A stretch of DNA of 64,000 bases from an uncultured Planctomycetota bacterium (GTDB lineage Bacteria > Planctomycetota > Brocadiia > CAIUPP01), in assembly GCA_903901045.1 (NCBI GenBank), contig CAIUPP010000123.1:62001-126000 (forward strand), read 5' to 3'. The position numbers and the translations under genes are program-made. This document shows positions 16,855 to 25,468 of this stretch, piece after piece. The notes beneath the pieces are model-generated. The model saw only the letters and a list, made by a program, of their open reading frames with translations. It was not told the origin of the DNA and made no database searches. Position 1 is the first letter of the stretch. Every line of letters begins with the position of its first letter.

Positions 16855-17092
16855 GCGCTGGCCGGTATCAATACGTGGTCATTGCGAGGCCGACCCTGAG
16901 CAAAGTCGAAGGGGAAGGCCGTGGCAATCTTCAAGTTCTCCGTTGCTGTTTGACGTATGTGCGGCAGGCCAGCGGAGACAGCACTTGCCCCGTCCTTTCC
17001 GTTCCTGCAGCGCCGGCATTTCAGAATTCACAAATAGCCATAGACAAATTCTGCCCCTCCATGGGTATAGTATGGTGGAATTCCATGGCATG
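16855..17092. other. Intergenic region with family F repeat and possible weak promoter
   Basis: A family F unit (16877-16930) carries an inner CGACCCTGAGCAAAGTCGAAGG palindrome-like segment. The rest is unique sequence without a coding frame. TAGACA (17041-17046) and TATAGT (17066-17071) could form a weak promoter, with a rather long 19-base spacer, for the sigma factor gene; the MITE copy 2 then lies in its leader. Confidence 0.4.
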
Positions 17093-17191
17093 AGAAGCTG
17101 TTTCAAAACTGTGGCGTGGGTTATCAAACCCGCGAGAAACATAGCGCGGACTCGTTAGTCCGCGCCACCTGCTGAGTTTTGAAACAGCTTC
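17093..17191. mobile_element. MITE-like element, copy 2 (short form)
   Basis: This 99-bp version has perfect AGAAGCTGTTTCAAAACT terminal inverted repeats and the same outer body as copies 1 and 3, but lacks their inner 40-bp palindrome. It ends 26 bases before the ATG of the sigma factor gene, so its hairpin would be in the mRNA leader. Confidence 0.85.
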
Positions 17192-17217
17192 GAAGCAGCG
17201 GGAGCGGGCGCAGGCTG

Positions 17218-17718
17218 ATGAGCCAGAGATATCGCGACGTATTGAACCAAGTCTACGAGCAATTCGGGCAGGACATCTTTCGGTACCTGTCCGTGCTCAT
17301 GGGCAGCCGCGACCGCGCGGAGGATGTCATGCAGGAAGTCTTTCTGCGGCTCGTGCGCATTGCCGGAAAAGACCCCGCCGCGCTGCGGAGCCGCGCCTAC
17401 CTGTTTCGTGTCGCGCGGAATGAAGCGTATCGCGCGTTCGCCAGGGGCGCACGCGCCGCGGCGCAATCCGGAGACCATCTCCTGGAAATACGCGACCCGG
17501 CTCAAGGTTCGGAAAGTGAGCGGATGATGTTGCAGGAGGCGCTTCTCAATCTGCCCGAAGAGCAACGGGAAGTCATTCACCTCAAGATACACATGAACAT
17601 GACCTTCGACGAGATCGGCCAACTGACGGAGGTTCCGCTCGATACCGCCGCGAGTCGGTACCGGTACGCCTTAGAGAAGTTACGGGACATGCTTTCGGAT
17701 ACGGAGGGCCAACCATGA
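17218..17718 (+). CDS. ECF-type RNA polymerase sigma factor
   Basis: This 166-residue protein has sigma region 2 (FGQDIFRYLSVLMGSRDRAEDVMQEVFLRL, core binding and -10 recognition) and region 4 (LPEEQREVIHLKIHMNMTFDEIG with the helix-turn-helix). No region 1 or 3 is present, which makes it an extracytoplasmic-function sigma. I chose the ATG at 17218; an earlier TTG in frame lies inside the MITE terminus. The stop overlaps the ATG of a small membrane protein that probably serves as its regulator. Confidence 0.9.
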   Translation: MSQRYRDVLNQVYEQFGQDIFRYLSVLMGSRDRAEDVMQEVFLRLVRIAGKDPAALRSRAYLFRVARNEAYRAFARGARAAAQSGDHLLEIRDPAQGSESERMMLQEALLNLPEEQREVIHLKIHMNMTFDEIGQLTEVPLDTAASRYRYALEKLRDMLSDTEGQP

Positions 17719-18038
17719 CCGCTGATCCAATCGAACGGAGACTGGCGCGTTACAGTCCCTCCGCCCCGCCGCCGGGGCTCAAGGACCAGGTCATCGGGGC
17801 CGTTGTGTGCAGAACCGCGCGCAGGAGGAGGATGAGAATACTCGGCGCTCTGTTCGGTGCGCTGCTCGTTGCGGGCATCCTCGCGCAGGTGCTGGCCGGG
17901 AGCGCTTATCAGCAGGCGATGCAATTGGCCAACGGAAAGAGCCGCCCCGTGCCGATGCCGGTGATGATGGCCTGCGCAGCCGCGATGGGACTTCATGTGC
18001 CTGACGCCGTAGCGGCCGCGCGCTCGAACGGAGGATGA
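17715..18038 (+). CDS. Small single-pass membrane protein, putative anti-sigma factor
   Basis: The 107-residue protein has a cytoplasmic N-terminus with an amphipathic segment (RLARYSPSAPPPGLKDQVIG), a basic stretch, one membrane helix (about 42-62) and a short outer tail. The ATGA overlap with the ECF sigma gene and the topology match anti-sigma factors. The HxxxCxxC zinc motif common in that group is absent, so the role is inferred from position only. Confidence 0.6.
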   Translation: MTADPIERRLARYSPSAPPPGLKDQVIGAVVCRTARRRRMRILGALFGALLVAGILAQVLAGSAYQQAMQLANGKSRPVPMPVMMACAAAMGLHVPDAVAAARSNGG

Positions 18039-18039
18039 C

Positions 18040-19386
18040 ATGACTGAACAGCCACAGATGCCTGCCGGGAAGAAGCGAACCCGTACCCGCCTTTGGGCGA
18101 AGATTGCCGGCTTGGCGATCATTGCGCTCATACTCCTGGCATTTCTCGCCTGCGGCCTCCTGATGCTCTGGGGCAGCCACCGGATTCGGCGGGAAATACA
18201 GGCCATCAAGGCGCTCAACGAGCCGACCAACTGGGACGAACTGCTTCTGACCGACCGCAGCGGGCATGTTGTTCTCGCAGCCGACGACCCTGCCGAAAAG
18301 GAAGCGGCCTCTTTGTACGCCCGCGCCCTGTCCTTGTCGAAGGGCTGGAACAAGGAATTGCCCCAGGAGTTCTTTACAAAGCTCAGCAAGGAAGCACTGT
18401 CGCCCGAAGAGGTGCAACGCCTCGGCGAGGCGCTTTCTCACTACCAGGAAGCCCTTGACCTTCTCCGCAAGGCGTCGACGTATGACGGGATCATCAACCT
18501 GCCGGAGGCGACCATCGAGCCTGAACAACAACAAATCGATGAGACCACGGCCGTGCGGGAAGCAGCGCGATTGCTGTCGGCGCAGGCGATTCACCGGGCA
18601 ATTCAAGGCAGAGGCGACGAAGCGGCGGATGCCTGTATTGTGCTTCTGCGCTACGCGCGCGCCTTCCCGGGCTACAACGAGATGACCGGCCTTGTCCATT
18701 TCGCCGTTGTCGGAATTGCGTGCCGCACGATCGATCAAACACAGAAGATAGCGCCGAGTTCGGCGGAAGGACTCAATCGCATCATGGCGGAATTGGGGCA
18801 GTCCGTAGACGACGAACCTCTGACGCGCATCTTCTGCGGCGAACGCGTGTGTGGCAACTATCTCTTCCACTCCGAGCGCGTGAAGATGCCTCGCTTCTTC
18901 CTGTGGCCAAATCATGCCGCCTACCTTGAGTTGATGCGTGAAGCAGTTGCGGCCTCGCGCGAACCGTTCCCGGCCTCGTTGCGCATGGGCAAGGAAATTC
19001 GCGCCTCGCATGCGGAGATCGTCGGGCCGCGTTGCACATTCCACATCTTCGCCGCGATGAACTCTTCGATTATTGACGTGCTGCTCGGCAACGGAGCGGA
19101 GTATCAGACGCGCGTTCGCGCCACCCTCGCCAGTCTAGCGATCCGCCGTGCAAGGCTCGATGGCCTGCCGCTGCCGGTCAGCCTACAGGAACTCGTCCCG
19201 AAGTACCTGCCTGCGATTCCGACGGATCCGGTCACGGGCGGACCTCTGAAGTATCGTGTGGACGAGAGTGGATGCAGCATCTACGGCGTCGGGCATGACG
19301 GCGTGGACAACGGCGGCGCGATCAGAGCGGTGACGGGAAGCAGCGGTCGGCCCGAGGAGGATATCGTGGTTCGCCTCCCACGATAG
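18040..19386 (+). CDS. Membrane-anchored protein of planctomycete-type unknown family
   Basis: The 448-residue protein has one N-terminal membrane helix (about 22-46) and a large extracytoplasmic part rich in helices. Its C-terminal segment (SLQELVPKYLPAIPTDPVTGGPLKYR, then SIYGVGHDGVDNGG) is the pattern found at the end of many planctomycete hypothetical proteins and resembles pseudopilin GspG tails. It follows the sigma/anti-sigma pair by one base, so it may be the sensed or effector protein of that module. No enzyme motif is seen. Confidence 0.55.
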   Translation: MTEQPQMPAGKKRTRTRLWAKIAGLAIIALILLAFLACGLLMLWGSHRIRREIQAIKALNEPTNWDELLLTDRSGHVVLAADDPAEKEAASLYARALSLSKGWNKELPQEFFTKLSKEALSPEEVQRLGEALSHYQEALDLLRKASTYDGIINLPEATIEPEQQQIDETTAVREAARLLSAQAIHRAIQGRGDEAADACIVLLRYARAFPGYNEMTGLVHFAVVGIACRTIDQTQKIAPSSAEGLNRIMAELGQSVDDEPLTRIFCGERVCGNYLFHSERVKMPRFFLWPNHAAYLELMREAVAASREPFPASLRMGKEIRASHAEIVGPRCTFHIFAAMNSSIIDVLLGNGAEYQTRVRATLASLAIRRARLDGLPLPVSLQELVPKYLPAIPTDPVTGGPLKYRVDESGCSIYGVGHDGVDNGGAIRAVTGSSGRPEEDIVVRLPR

Positions 19387-19490
19387 AGTTAAATCACGGT
19401 TCCCGCGCTTGAGGTAGTCGTAGTGGTTGGTTGGACGTTGAGCGTTGGACGTTGGATGTTGAAAGTTGAATCCGTTAGCCGTCCCGTCCC

Positions 19491-20153
19491 TCATCCCCCG
19501 TGCGGCTTGATGACCGGGCTTGGCGCGCCGGCTTTGAGCCATTTTTCCCAGCGCGCGCGCGAGGGGGGGAGGCTCTGGCCCGTCATCGCCATCAGCCCCT
19601 GGTGCGCCGCGAAGGCCACGCTCTCATCCGCGTCATCCAGCGCGACGATCAGCGGCGGCACCGCCAACTCGCCCGCCGTCCGGCGCAGCGCAATCACCGC
19701 CTGCAGGCGCACGCGCTGATCGCGGTCCGTATGCAGCACACGCGCCAGTTCCGTCGCCTGCGAAGCATTCCCCAGGCAGCCGATCGTCTCCGTCACGTCC
19801 GCGCGCACGAGCGGCTCCGGATCGTTCAGCGCCGTCATCAGCGCCGGCAGCGCGCGCTCGTCCGCCAGCACGCGCAGACCCACCGCTGCCGTCGCCCGGA
19901 CAATCGCCGTCGGCTCCTTCGCCTGGTCCAGCAGCGCCGCAATCAACTCCGTGGCGCTCAAGTCCCCCGCGTGGGCCAACCGAAGAATCGCCCAGCGCCG
20001 AGTTGTCGGACTCGGATCGCTCAACTCGCGCCGCGCGCCGCCCGGACGGTTCCCCAGCGCCAACTGCGCCCACTTCTCCCCCTTGGGGGGGCCGTACGAG
20101 GAGCAGCCGGTCAGCACCGCAGCCATGAGGAGCGCCAAGAGCGCTGTCTTCAT
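19491..20153 (-). CDS. HEAT-repeat lipoprotein
   Basis: This 220-residue protein has a lipoprotein signal peptide with lipobox LTGC (Cys 16), then at least four HEAT-like repeats (for example ERALPALMTALNDPEPLVRADVTETIGCLG). Such proteins are binding scaffolds; partner unknown. It lies 50 bases downstream of the amidase gene on the same strand and may be cotranscribed with it. Confidence 0.65.
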   Translation of the reverse strand: MKTALLALLMAAVLTGCSSYGPPKGEKWAQLALGNRPGGARRELSDPSPTTRRWAILRLAHAGDLSATELIAALLDQAKEPTAIVRATAAVGLRVLADERALPALMTALNDPEPLVRADVTETIGCLGNASQATELARVLHTDRDQRVRLQAVIALRRTAGELAVPPLIVALDDADESVAFAAHQGLMAMTGQSLPPSRARWEKWLKAGAPSPVIKPHGG

Positions 20154-20203
20154 CGGTTTCCCCGTGCATAGGTCGGATCAGACGGATCGGAAAGATCAAA
20201 ACG

Positions 20204-21370
20204 CTAATTGCCGGCCACGGCGGACGCCAGGTAGCTCATCGTTGCCCGTCCGATAGCCTCCGCGATCTGCGCGCGATAGCCCGGCGTCGCCATCTTCTGC
20301 GCGGAGACGCGATTGGAGAGGAAATCCATCTCCACGATCACCGCCGGCGAGTGCGTCTCGCGCAGCACGTGCAGATTGCGCCGGTCCTCCATCACGCCGT
20401 TGGATTCGTAGAGGCCCGTGATCGGGTCGAGCGCCGTCTGGAGCCGGAAAGCCGCCTCCATGCTGCTCACCCGGAAACTGTCGAAGGCCATCGCCGCGGC
20501 CACGCGCTGCACCGCCGCGCTGATCGGCCCGGCCGCGCCCACCGCGCTGCCGCTGATCGTCGTGCTGCCCCGGCTGCCCGCCGCCGCGCGGAACTGCACG
20601 CCCTCCTTTGGGTACAGCAGCATCGCCCCGCGCAGCGTGGAGACCGGCATCCAGTTGGAGTGAATGCTCAGGTACAGGTCCGGGTTCAGCCGGTTGGCCA
20701 GGTCCGTCCGGTCCGGCAGCGACACCGTCACGTCGCGCGTGCGCGTCATCACCACCTTGACTCCGTGCGCCTGCAAATAAGTCGCCACGCGCTTGGCGAC
20801 ATCGAGGTTGATATCCTTCTCGATCAACCCGCCGCCGTGGGTTCCGGGGTCCTCGCCGCCGTGGCCGGGGTCCACCACCACCGTCGCGGTGGCGTTCAGA
20901 TGCTCGGGGACGACCAGCGGAACCGGCGCGCCGCGCACCGGCTCATCGGACGCCTCGCTGGAGGCCGCTTCGTTGGATGCCGACGCGGGGCCGAACTGCG
21001 CCGTCACCTCGCTCGGGATCATCAGCGAGGAGCCGTTCCATTGAACCGGCTGCGACAGCGTCACCGCCGATCCGTCCACCAGCACGTTCTTCATTCCGTC
21101 GAAGAGGATCACCTCGCGCCCGTTCTTTGAAAGTTTGCAGGCGTGGCTGGTCCCCAGCCCCATGTCCTTGTATTCGAGGCCGTTCGCCCTGGCAAACTCG
21201 GCGGCGCTGAGGTATTCGGCGCGGAGTGTCGATGTCGTGAATAGGAAGCACAACAGCAGGGCTAACGAGGAGACGCCCAGCCGCCCTCCTTTAGTCTCGC
21301 AGGAGGGCAAATGTCTTCGGGTTTGCTGTTTTGGGCATTGCTTCGTCATTCGAGCTTCGTCATTCGTCAT
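20204..21370 (-). CDS. N-acetylmuramoyl-L-alanine amidase (Amidase_3, AmiC-like)
   Basis: The C-terminal Amidase_3 domain (about 160-385) cleaves the amide bond between muramic acid and the stem peptide in the periplasm. Zinc ligands are in VVDPGHGGEDPG, the LIEKDINLDVAKR glutamate and LYLSIHSNW; the catalytic Glu is near VIVEMDFLSN. An N-terminal region with a copper-amine-oxidase-N-like fold precedes it. The signal peptide (LGVSSLALLLCFLFTTSTLRA) begins only at residue 32. The first 25 or so residues, including the ATG, come from an interspersed repeat (21296-21370), so the present start is abnormal. AGGAGG just before codon 30 hints at a former start with a now unrecognisable codon. Confidence 0.85.
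   Translation of the reverse strand: MTNDEARMTKQCPKQQTRRHLPSCETKGGRLGVSSLALLLCFLFTTSTLRAEYLSAAEFARANGLEYKDMGLGTSHACKLSKNGREVILFDGMKNVLVDGSAVTLSQPVQWNGSSLMIPSEVTAQFGPASASNEAASSEASDEPVRGAPVPLVVPEHLNATATVVVDPGHGGEDPGTHGGGLIEKDINLDVAKRVATYLQAHGVKVVMTRTRDVTVSLPDRTDLANRLNPDLYLSIHSNWMPVSTLRGAMLLYPKEGVQFRAAAGSRGSTTISGSAVGAAGPISAAVQRVAAAMAFDSFRVSSMEAAFRLQTALDPITGLYESNGVMEDRRNLHVLRETHSPAVIVEMDFLSNRVSAQKMATPGYRAQIAEAIGRATMSYLASAVAGN
21296..21370. repeat. Interspersed repeat, family G (ATGACGAATGACGAAG units)
   Basis: The sequence GCATTGCTTCGTCATTCG ... CTTCGTCATTCGTCATTT recurs at 45992-46075, and the mirrored unit at 45849-45898. Here it forms the beginning of the amidase gene and abuts the htpX stop. 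Confidence 0.75.
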
Positions 21371-22219
21371 TTATTGCCTTGCTGCCATCTTGCGGAGGCG
21401 CGCGATGCGCTCCTCGATGGGGGGATGCGTGCTGAAGATATTCATCATGCCGCTGCCGCTGAACGGCTTGACGATGAACATGTGCGCCGTCGCCTGGTTC
21501 GATTCCAGCGGCAGTTGACGCGAGGCTCGGTCCAGCTTCCCCAGCGCGCTGGCCAGCAGCAGGGGGTCGTGCGCCAGGTGCGCGCCGGTCGCGTCCGCCG
21601 CGTACTCGCGCGTGCGCGAGAGCCAGAGCTGAATGAACATCGCCGCGATGGGGGCCAGGATCGCCAGCGCCAGCAGCGCAATCGGGTTCCCTCCCTCGTC
21701 GTCGCGGCTGCGTCCCATCCCGCCGAAAATCGCCGCGAACTGCAGGAGTTGGGCCAGCAGGGTGATCGCCGCCGCCACCGTCGCAACGATGGACGCCGTC
21801 AGAATGTCCCGGTTGGTCACGTGCGCGAGTTCATGCGCCAGCACGCCCTTGAGCTCGCCGTCATCCAGGATCTTGAGGATCCCCTTGGTCACCGCCACCG
21901 CCGCATGCTGGGGGTTGCGCCCGGTGGCAAACGCGTTCGGGCTGGGGCTGTCGATGACGTACACCTTCGGCTTCGGAATCCCCGCCGCCTGCGCGAGCTC
22001 CTCCACCATCTCGTGCAGGCGCGGCGCCTTGTCCTGCGGCACCTCCTGCGCGTGGTACATCGCCAGCACGATTTTGTCGCTGAACCAGTAGGTCAGCCCG
22101 TTCAGCACGAGCGCGAGCGCGAACGCGAGGATCATTCCCGTCGTTCCAAACGCGCTGCCGATCAGCATGAACAAAGCGAAAATGGCCAGCATCAGCAAGC
22201 CGGTCTTGATGGCGTTCAT
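21371..22219 (-). CDS. htpX: HtpX-type membrane zinc metalloprotease
   Basis: The 282-residue protein is a membrane-embedded M48 protease that degrades misfolded membrane proteins. It has two N-terminal membrane helices (about 5-50), the zinc site HELAH in GVLAHELAHVTNRD (about 126-130), two further helices and the third-ligand region EYAADATGA. FSTHPPIEERIARL closes the protein. Its stop directly abuts the start of the amidase gene. Confidence 0.92.
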   Translation of the reverse strand: MNAIKTGLLMLAIFALFMLIGSAFGTTGMILAFALALVLNGLTYWFSDKIVLAMYHAQEVPQDKAPRLHEMVEELAQAAGIPKPKVYVIDSPSPNAFATGRNPQHAAVAVTKGILKILDDGELKGVLAHELAHVTNRDILTASIVATVAAAITLLAQLLQFAAIFGGMGRSRDDEGGNPIALLALAILAPIAAMFIQLWLSRTREYAADATGAHLAHDPLLLASALGKLDRASRQLPLESNQATAHMFIVKPFSGSGMMNIFSTHPPIEERIARLRKMAARQ

Positions 22220-22282
22220 GGGGGTCTCGCGAATAGAACAAGGACAAAGGGGACTGCAAGGGCATCAGGGACGACGAACAGC

Positions 22283-22843
22283 TCAAAACTTGAGAATTTC
22301 CTCCGACTTCTTCAGAACGACCGCGTCGATCTTCCCCTCGGAATCCTTGGTGAGTTCCTGGATGTCATCCTTGGCTTTGTGGGACTGATCTTCGGTGATC
22401 TCGCTGTCCTTCTCCATCTTGTCGACATCGCGGTTGGCGTCGCGGCGCACGTTGCGGATGGCCACCTTCGCCTCCTCGCCGATCTTCTTGACCTGCCCGG
22501 CCAGTTGGCGGCGGCGCTCTTCGCTCAGCGGCGGGATCGCCAGGCGGATCAGCTTGCCGTCGCTGCTCGGGTTGATCCCGATATCCGACTGCAAGATCGC
22601 CTTTTCGATGAGCTTCACCACGCTGGGGTCGAACGGGCGGATGACGACCATCTGCGGTTCCGGCGTGGCGATGTTGGCGATCTGCCCCAGCGGCGACATC
22701 GCGCCGTAGTAATCGATGCGGATGTGATCCACCAGCGAGGCGCTCGCCCGCCCCGTGCGCACGCTGCGCAACTGGTGCTCCATCGCGGTGACCGCTTTCT
22801 CCATGCGGTCGGCGGCATCCAGATAGACGTCGTCGGCGCCCAT
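22283..22843 (-). CDS. frr: Ribosome recycling factor
   Basis: The 186-residue protein releases ribosomes from mRNA after termination together with EF-G. The length and sequence (RTGRASASLVDHIRIDYYG near the start, NRDVDKMEKDSEITEDQSHK near the end) are standard. It starts one base after the pyrH stop, in the conserved rpsB-tsf-pyrH-frr order. Confidence 0.95.
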   Translation of the reverse strand: MGADDVYLDAADRMEKAVTAMEHQLRSVRTGRASASLVDHIRIDYYGAMSPLGQIANIATPEPQMVVIRPFDPSVVKLIEKAILQSDIGINPSSDGKLIRLAIPPLSEERRRQLAGQVKKIGEEAKVAIRNVRRDANRDVDKMEKDSEITEDQSHKAKDDIQELTKDSEGKIDAVVLKKSEEILKF

Positions 22844-22844
22844 G

Positions 22845-23570
22845 TCACTTCTCCCCGATGTAGGTCCCTACGGACTTGCCGAAAATAGCGTCGCGGATGC
22901 TCCCCGCCTGGTTCATATCGAACACGATGATCGGCAGCTTTCCCTCGCGGCAAAGCGCGATGGCGGTCGCATCCATCACTCGAAGATTATCGCGCAGCAC
23001 GTCCTGGAAGGTCAACCGGCTGTACTTGGTCGCCTTGGAATTCGTATGGGGGTCGTCGCTGTAGACGGCGTCCACGTTGGTGGCCTTCAGCAGCACCTCG
23101 GCGCCGATCTCCCGCGCGCGCAGAGCCGCGGCGGTATCGGTGGTGAAATGCGGGCTGCCCGTTCCCGCCGCCAGGATCACCACGCGCCCCTTTTCCAGGT
23201 GCCGGATGGCGCGGCGGCGGATGAACGGCTCGGCCACCGCCTGCATCGGGATGGCCGTCTGGAGCCGCGTATCCACCCCCAGGCTTTCCAGCACGTCCTG
23301 GAGCGCCACGCCGTTGATCACCGTGGCCAGCATCCCCATGGTGTCGGCGGCGGAAGGGGTGATGCCGGTGTGAGCCAGCGTGTGCCCGCGGACGATGTTG
23401 CCCCCGCCGATCACTACAGCCATCTGTACGCCGCGGTCGTGCATCTCCACCAGCGGCTTGGCGATGCGCCGGAGGCTCTCGATGTTCATGCCCGACCCGC
23501 TGCCGGATCCGAACGCCTCGCCGCTGAGCTTCAACAGCACGCGCCGATACTTGGGACGCGCGGTGGGCAT
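22845..23570 (-). CDS. pyrH: Uridylate kinase
   Basis: The 241-residue enzyme phosphorylates UMP to UDP. RVLLKLSGEAFG at the start, VVIGGGNIVRG and the ATNVDAVYSDDP region are diagnostic of bacterial UMP kinase of the amino-acid-kinase fold. I set the start at ATG 23570, with GAGGAGG ten bases upstream, rather than a longer open frame that overlaps tsf. Confidence 0.95.
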   Translation of the reverse strand: MPTARPKYRRVLLKLSGEAFGSGSGSGMNIESLRRIAKPLVEMHDRGVQMAVVIGGGNIVRGHTLAHTGITPSAADTMGMLATVINGVALQDVLESLGVDTRLQTAIPMQAVAEPFIRRRAIRHLEKGRVVILAAGTGSPHFTTDTAAALRAREIGAEVLLKATNVDAVYSDDPHTNSKATKYSRLTFQDVLRDNLRVMDATAIALCREGKLPIIVFDMNQAGSIRDAIFGKSVGTYIGEK

Positions 23571-23575
23571 CTGCT

Positions 23576-24169
23576 TCAGGCCTCCTCGCCAACCTCGAAC
23601 CGTACGAAGCGGCGCACCTGGATGTTCTCGCCAAGCTTGGCGTTGACGCTGTTCACGCGGTCGCGCACCGTCATCGAGCCGTCCTTGATGAACGGCTGCT
23701 CGATCAGGCAGATCTGCTTGTAGTAATCCTGCAGTTTGCCCAGGGTGATCTTCTCGATCATCGGCGCCGGCTTCCCCTGAAGCTGGGAGGCGATGATCTC
23801 TTTCTCCTTGGCGACCAGGTCGGCCGGGACGTTCTCCGGCGCCACGTAGAGCGGCCGCGTCGCGGCCACCTGCATGCACAGGTCCTTCAGGAGGCTGTCG
23901 AACTCCGAATTCTTGGCGGCGAAATCCGTCTCGCAGCCCAGTTCCACCAGCACGCCGATCTTCCCGTTCAGGTGGATATACTGCCCCACGCGGCCTTCCT
24001 TGATCTTGCGCGTCGTGCGCAGTTCCGCCGCCTTCAGCCCCTGCTTGCGCAGCAGCTCCTCGGCCTTGGCCGAGTCCCCGCCCACTTCTTCAAGGGCCTT
24101 CTTGCAGTCCATCATACCGAGTCCGGTTCTTTCCCGGAGCTTCTTGACCGTTTCAGCGCTGATAGCCAT
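23576..24169 (-). CDS. tsf: Elongation factor Ts
   Basis: The 197-residue protein is the nucleotide-exchange factor for EF-Tu. It has the N-terminal UBA-like LRERTGLGMMDCKKAL and the EF-Tu contact GCETDFAAKN. It is the short form (about 200 residues, one subdomain missing) found in Thermus, cyanobacteria and several other phyla. AAGGA precedes the ATG. Confidence 0.95.
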   Translation of the reverse strand: MAISAETVKKLRERTGLGMMDCKKALEEVGGDSAKAEELLRKQGLKAAELRTTRKIKEGRVGQYIHLNGKIGVLVELGCETDFAAKNSEFDSLLKDLCMQVAATRPLYVAPENVPADLVAKEKEIIASQLQGKPAPMIEKITLGKLQDYYKQICLIEQPFIKDGSMTVRDRVNSVNAKLGENIQVRRFVRFEVGEEA

Positions 24170-24227
24170 TATCTATATCCTTCGTTTTCGTATCAGTGTT
24201 TATCCGTGTAATCCGTGGTTTCGTCCT

Positions 24228-25010
24228 TCACTGCGCCGGAGCGGCCGCAGGGGCTGCCGGAGCGGCTGCAGCGGCGGGCTTCACCGGCGTAATGGCGGCA
24301 GCGGCGGCGGCTTGCACCTTCGCGCGCTGGCGTTCCTTGCCGGCCAGCGCCGCGTCGGCCAGCGTCTTGAGCACCACCTCGATGGAGCGCATCGCATCGT
24401 CGTTGCCGGGGATCAGCACGTCGGCGACGTCCGGGTCGCTGTCGGTGTCGGCCAGGCAGACGGTGGGGATGTTCAGCCGGTTCGCTTCCGCCACGGCGTT
24501 CTTCTCGCGGCGGGGGTCGATCACGATCACCGCGCCGGGGAGGTTGTCCATCGTGCGGATGCCTTCGAGGTTGCGGCGGATCTTGGCCAGCTCGCGCTTC
24601 ATGCGGGAGCCTTCCTTCTTGGAGTACTGGCTGATCGCGTCGCTCTCGACCGTCGCCTCAAGCTCCGCCATGCGCTGGAGCCGGTCGCGGATCGTGCGGA
24701 AGTTGGTCAGCGTGCCGCCCAGCCATCGCTCGACCACGTACGGCATTCCGCAGCGCTTCGCCTCGGCCTCGACCGCATTGCGCGCCTGGCGCTTGGTCCC
24801 CACGATCACCACCATCTTGCCGCTCGCCACCGTGTGGGTGACGAACATGCTGGCGGTGATGAGGCCGCGCAGCGTCTCCTTCAGGTTGATGATGTGGATG
24901 AAGTTCCTGTGCCCGAAGATGTACGGCTTCATCTTCGGATTCCACCGGCTCACATGGTGCCCGTAATGCATGCCGGCGTCAAGCAAATCGCGTACTGTGA
25001 CTGCTGCCAA
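24228..25010 (-). CDS. rpsB: Ribosomal protein S2
   Basis: The 260-residue small-subunit protein begins LAAVTVRDLLDAGMHYGHHVSRWNPKM, matching the conserved S2 start. An Ala/Pro-rich tail follows the domain (about 225-260). The start is TTG 25010, with GGAG eight bases upstream; a further upstream TTG in frame contains the ribosome site itself and is rejected. The gene heads the rpsB-tsf-pyrH-frr operon. Confidence 0.95.
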   Translation of the reverse strand: MAAVTVRDLLDAGMHYGHHVSRWNPKMKPYIFGHRNFIHIINLKETLRGLITASMFVTHTVASGKMVVIVGTKRQARNAVEAEAKRCGMPYVVERWLGGTLTNFRTIRDRLQRMAELEATVESDAISQYSKKEGSRMKRELAKIRRNLEGIRTMDNLPGAVIVIDPRREKNAVAEANRLNIPTVCLADTDSDPDVADVLIPGNDDAMRSIEVVLKTLADAALAGKERQRAKVQAAAAAAITPVKPAAAAAPAAPAAAPAQ

Positions 25011-25145
25011 AGCTCTTCTCCTCAAATGAACGCGCGCTCGGCGGTTTCTGAGCTTTTCTGGCCGCCCGATGGGACGGGGAGAATGCCCCCAAACGCGTAA
25101 CTAAGGGTTGAAATGGCCCTCCGCACGGAGAACCCAAGTCCCCCG

Positions 25146-25173
25146 ATTATACTGACTTCGGCGGGTATGTCAA
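25146..25173 (-). promoter_or_regulatory. Consensus sigma-70 promoter of the rpsB operon
   Basis: The -35 box TTGACA (25173-25168) and the -10 box TATAAT (25151-25146) are both perfect and 16 bases apart on the minus strand. The predicted leader before rpsB is about 130 nt and includes a small hairpin (GGTTCTCCGTGCGGAGGGCC); such leaders often carry S2 feedback sites, but I cannot identify one here. Confidence 0.85.
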
Positions 25174-25398
25174 CTCGGTAAAGGCGGGGTTGGCGGTTCA
25201 CTGCGCCCCGGCGTCATTGCGAGGACCCCGCCAGAAGCGGGGGACGAAGCAATCTTTTCGTGGGGAAAGCGCAAGCATAATCCGCAGGTTTGCCCGCAGA
25301 GAGGCGGCTTCGCTTCGCTCGCAGTAATGATGAGACGCCGCGCCGGGGGCTCGCAGGTTCGCTTCCGCTATCCCCGTTCCCTTCTTCATTTTGCATCC
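25174..25398. other. Intergenic region between divergent rpsB and respiratory operons
   Basis: No gene is seen. A family F repeat occupies 25212-25255 with an inner CCCCGCCAGAAGCGGGG palindrome, followed by CTTCGCTTCGCTCGCAGTAATGA (25308-25330), which looks like a second decayed unit of the same family. Confidence 0.6.
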
Positions 25399-25427
25399 TT
25401 GACTGCCCCGCAGACCCCCCTTAGAAT
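25399..25427 (+). promoter_or_regulatory. Promoter of the alternative complex III / cbb3 oxidase operon
   Basis: The -35 box TTGACT (25399-25404) and -10 box TAGAAT (25422-25427) are 17 bases apart, ending 41 bases before the actB start codon. Confidence 0.7.
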
Positions 25428-25468
25428 CCAAAGGGTAGGCGCGTTCGCGCCCTGGCCGGAGGAAAGCA

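Noticed and set aside
17179-17217. TTG start for the sigma factor
   Set aside because: It lies in the MITE terminal repeat and adds residues without homology.
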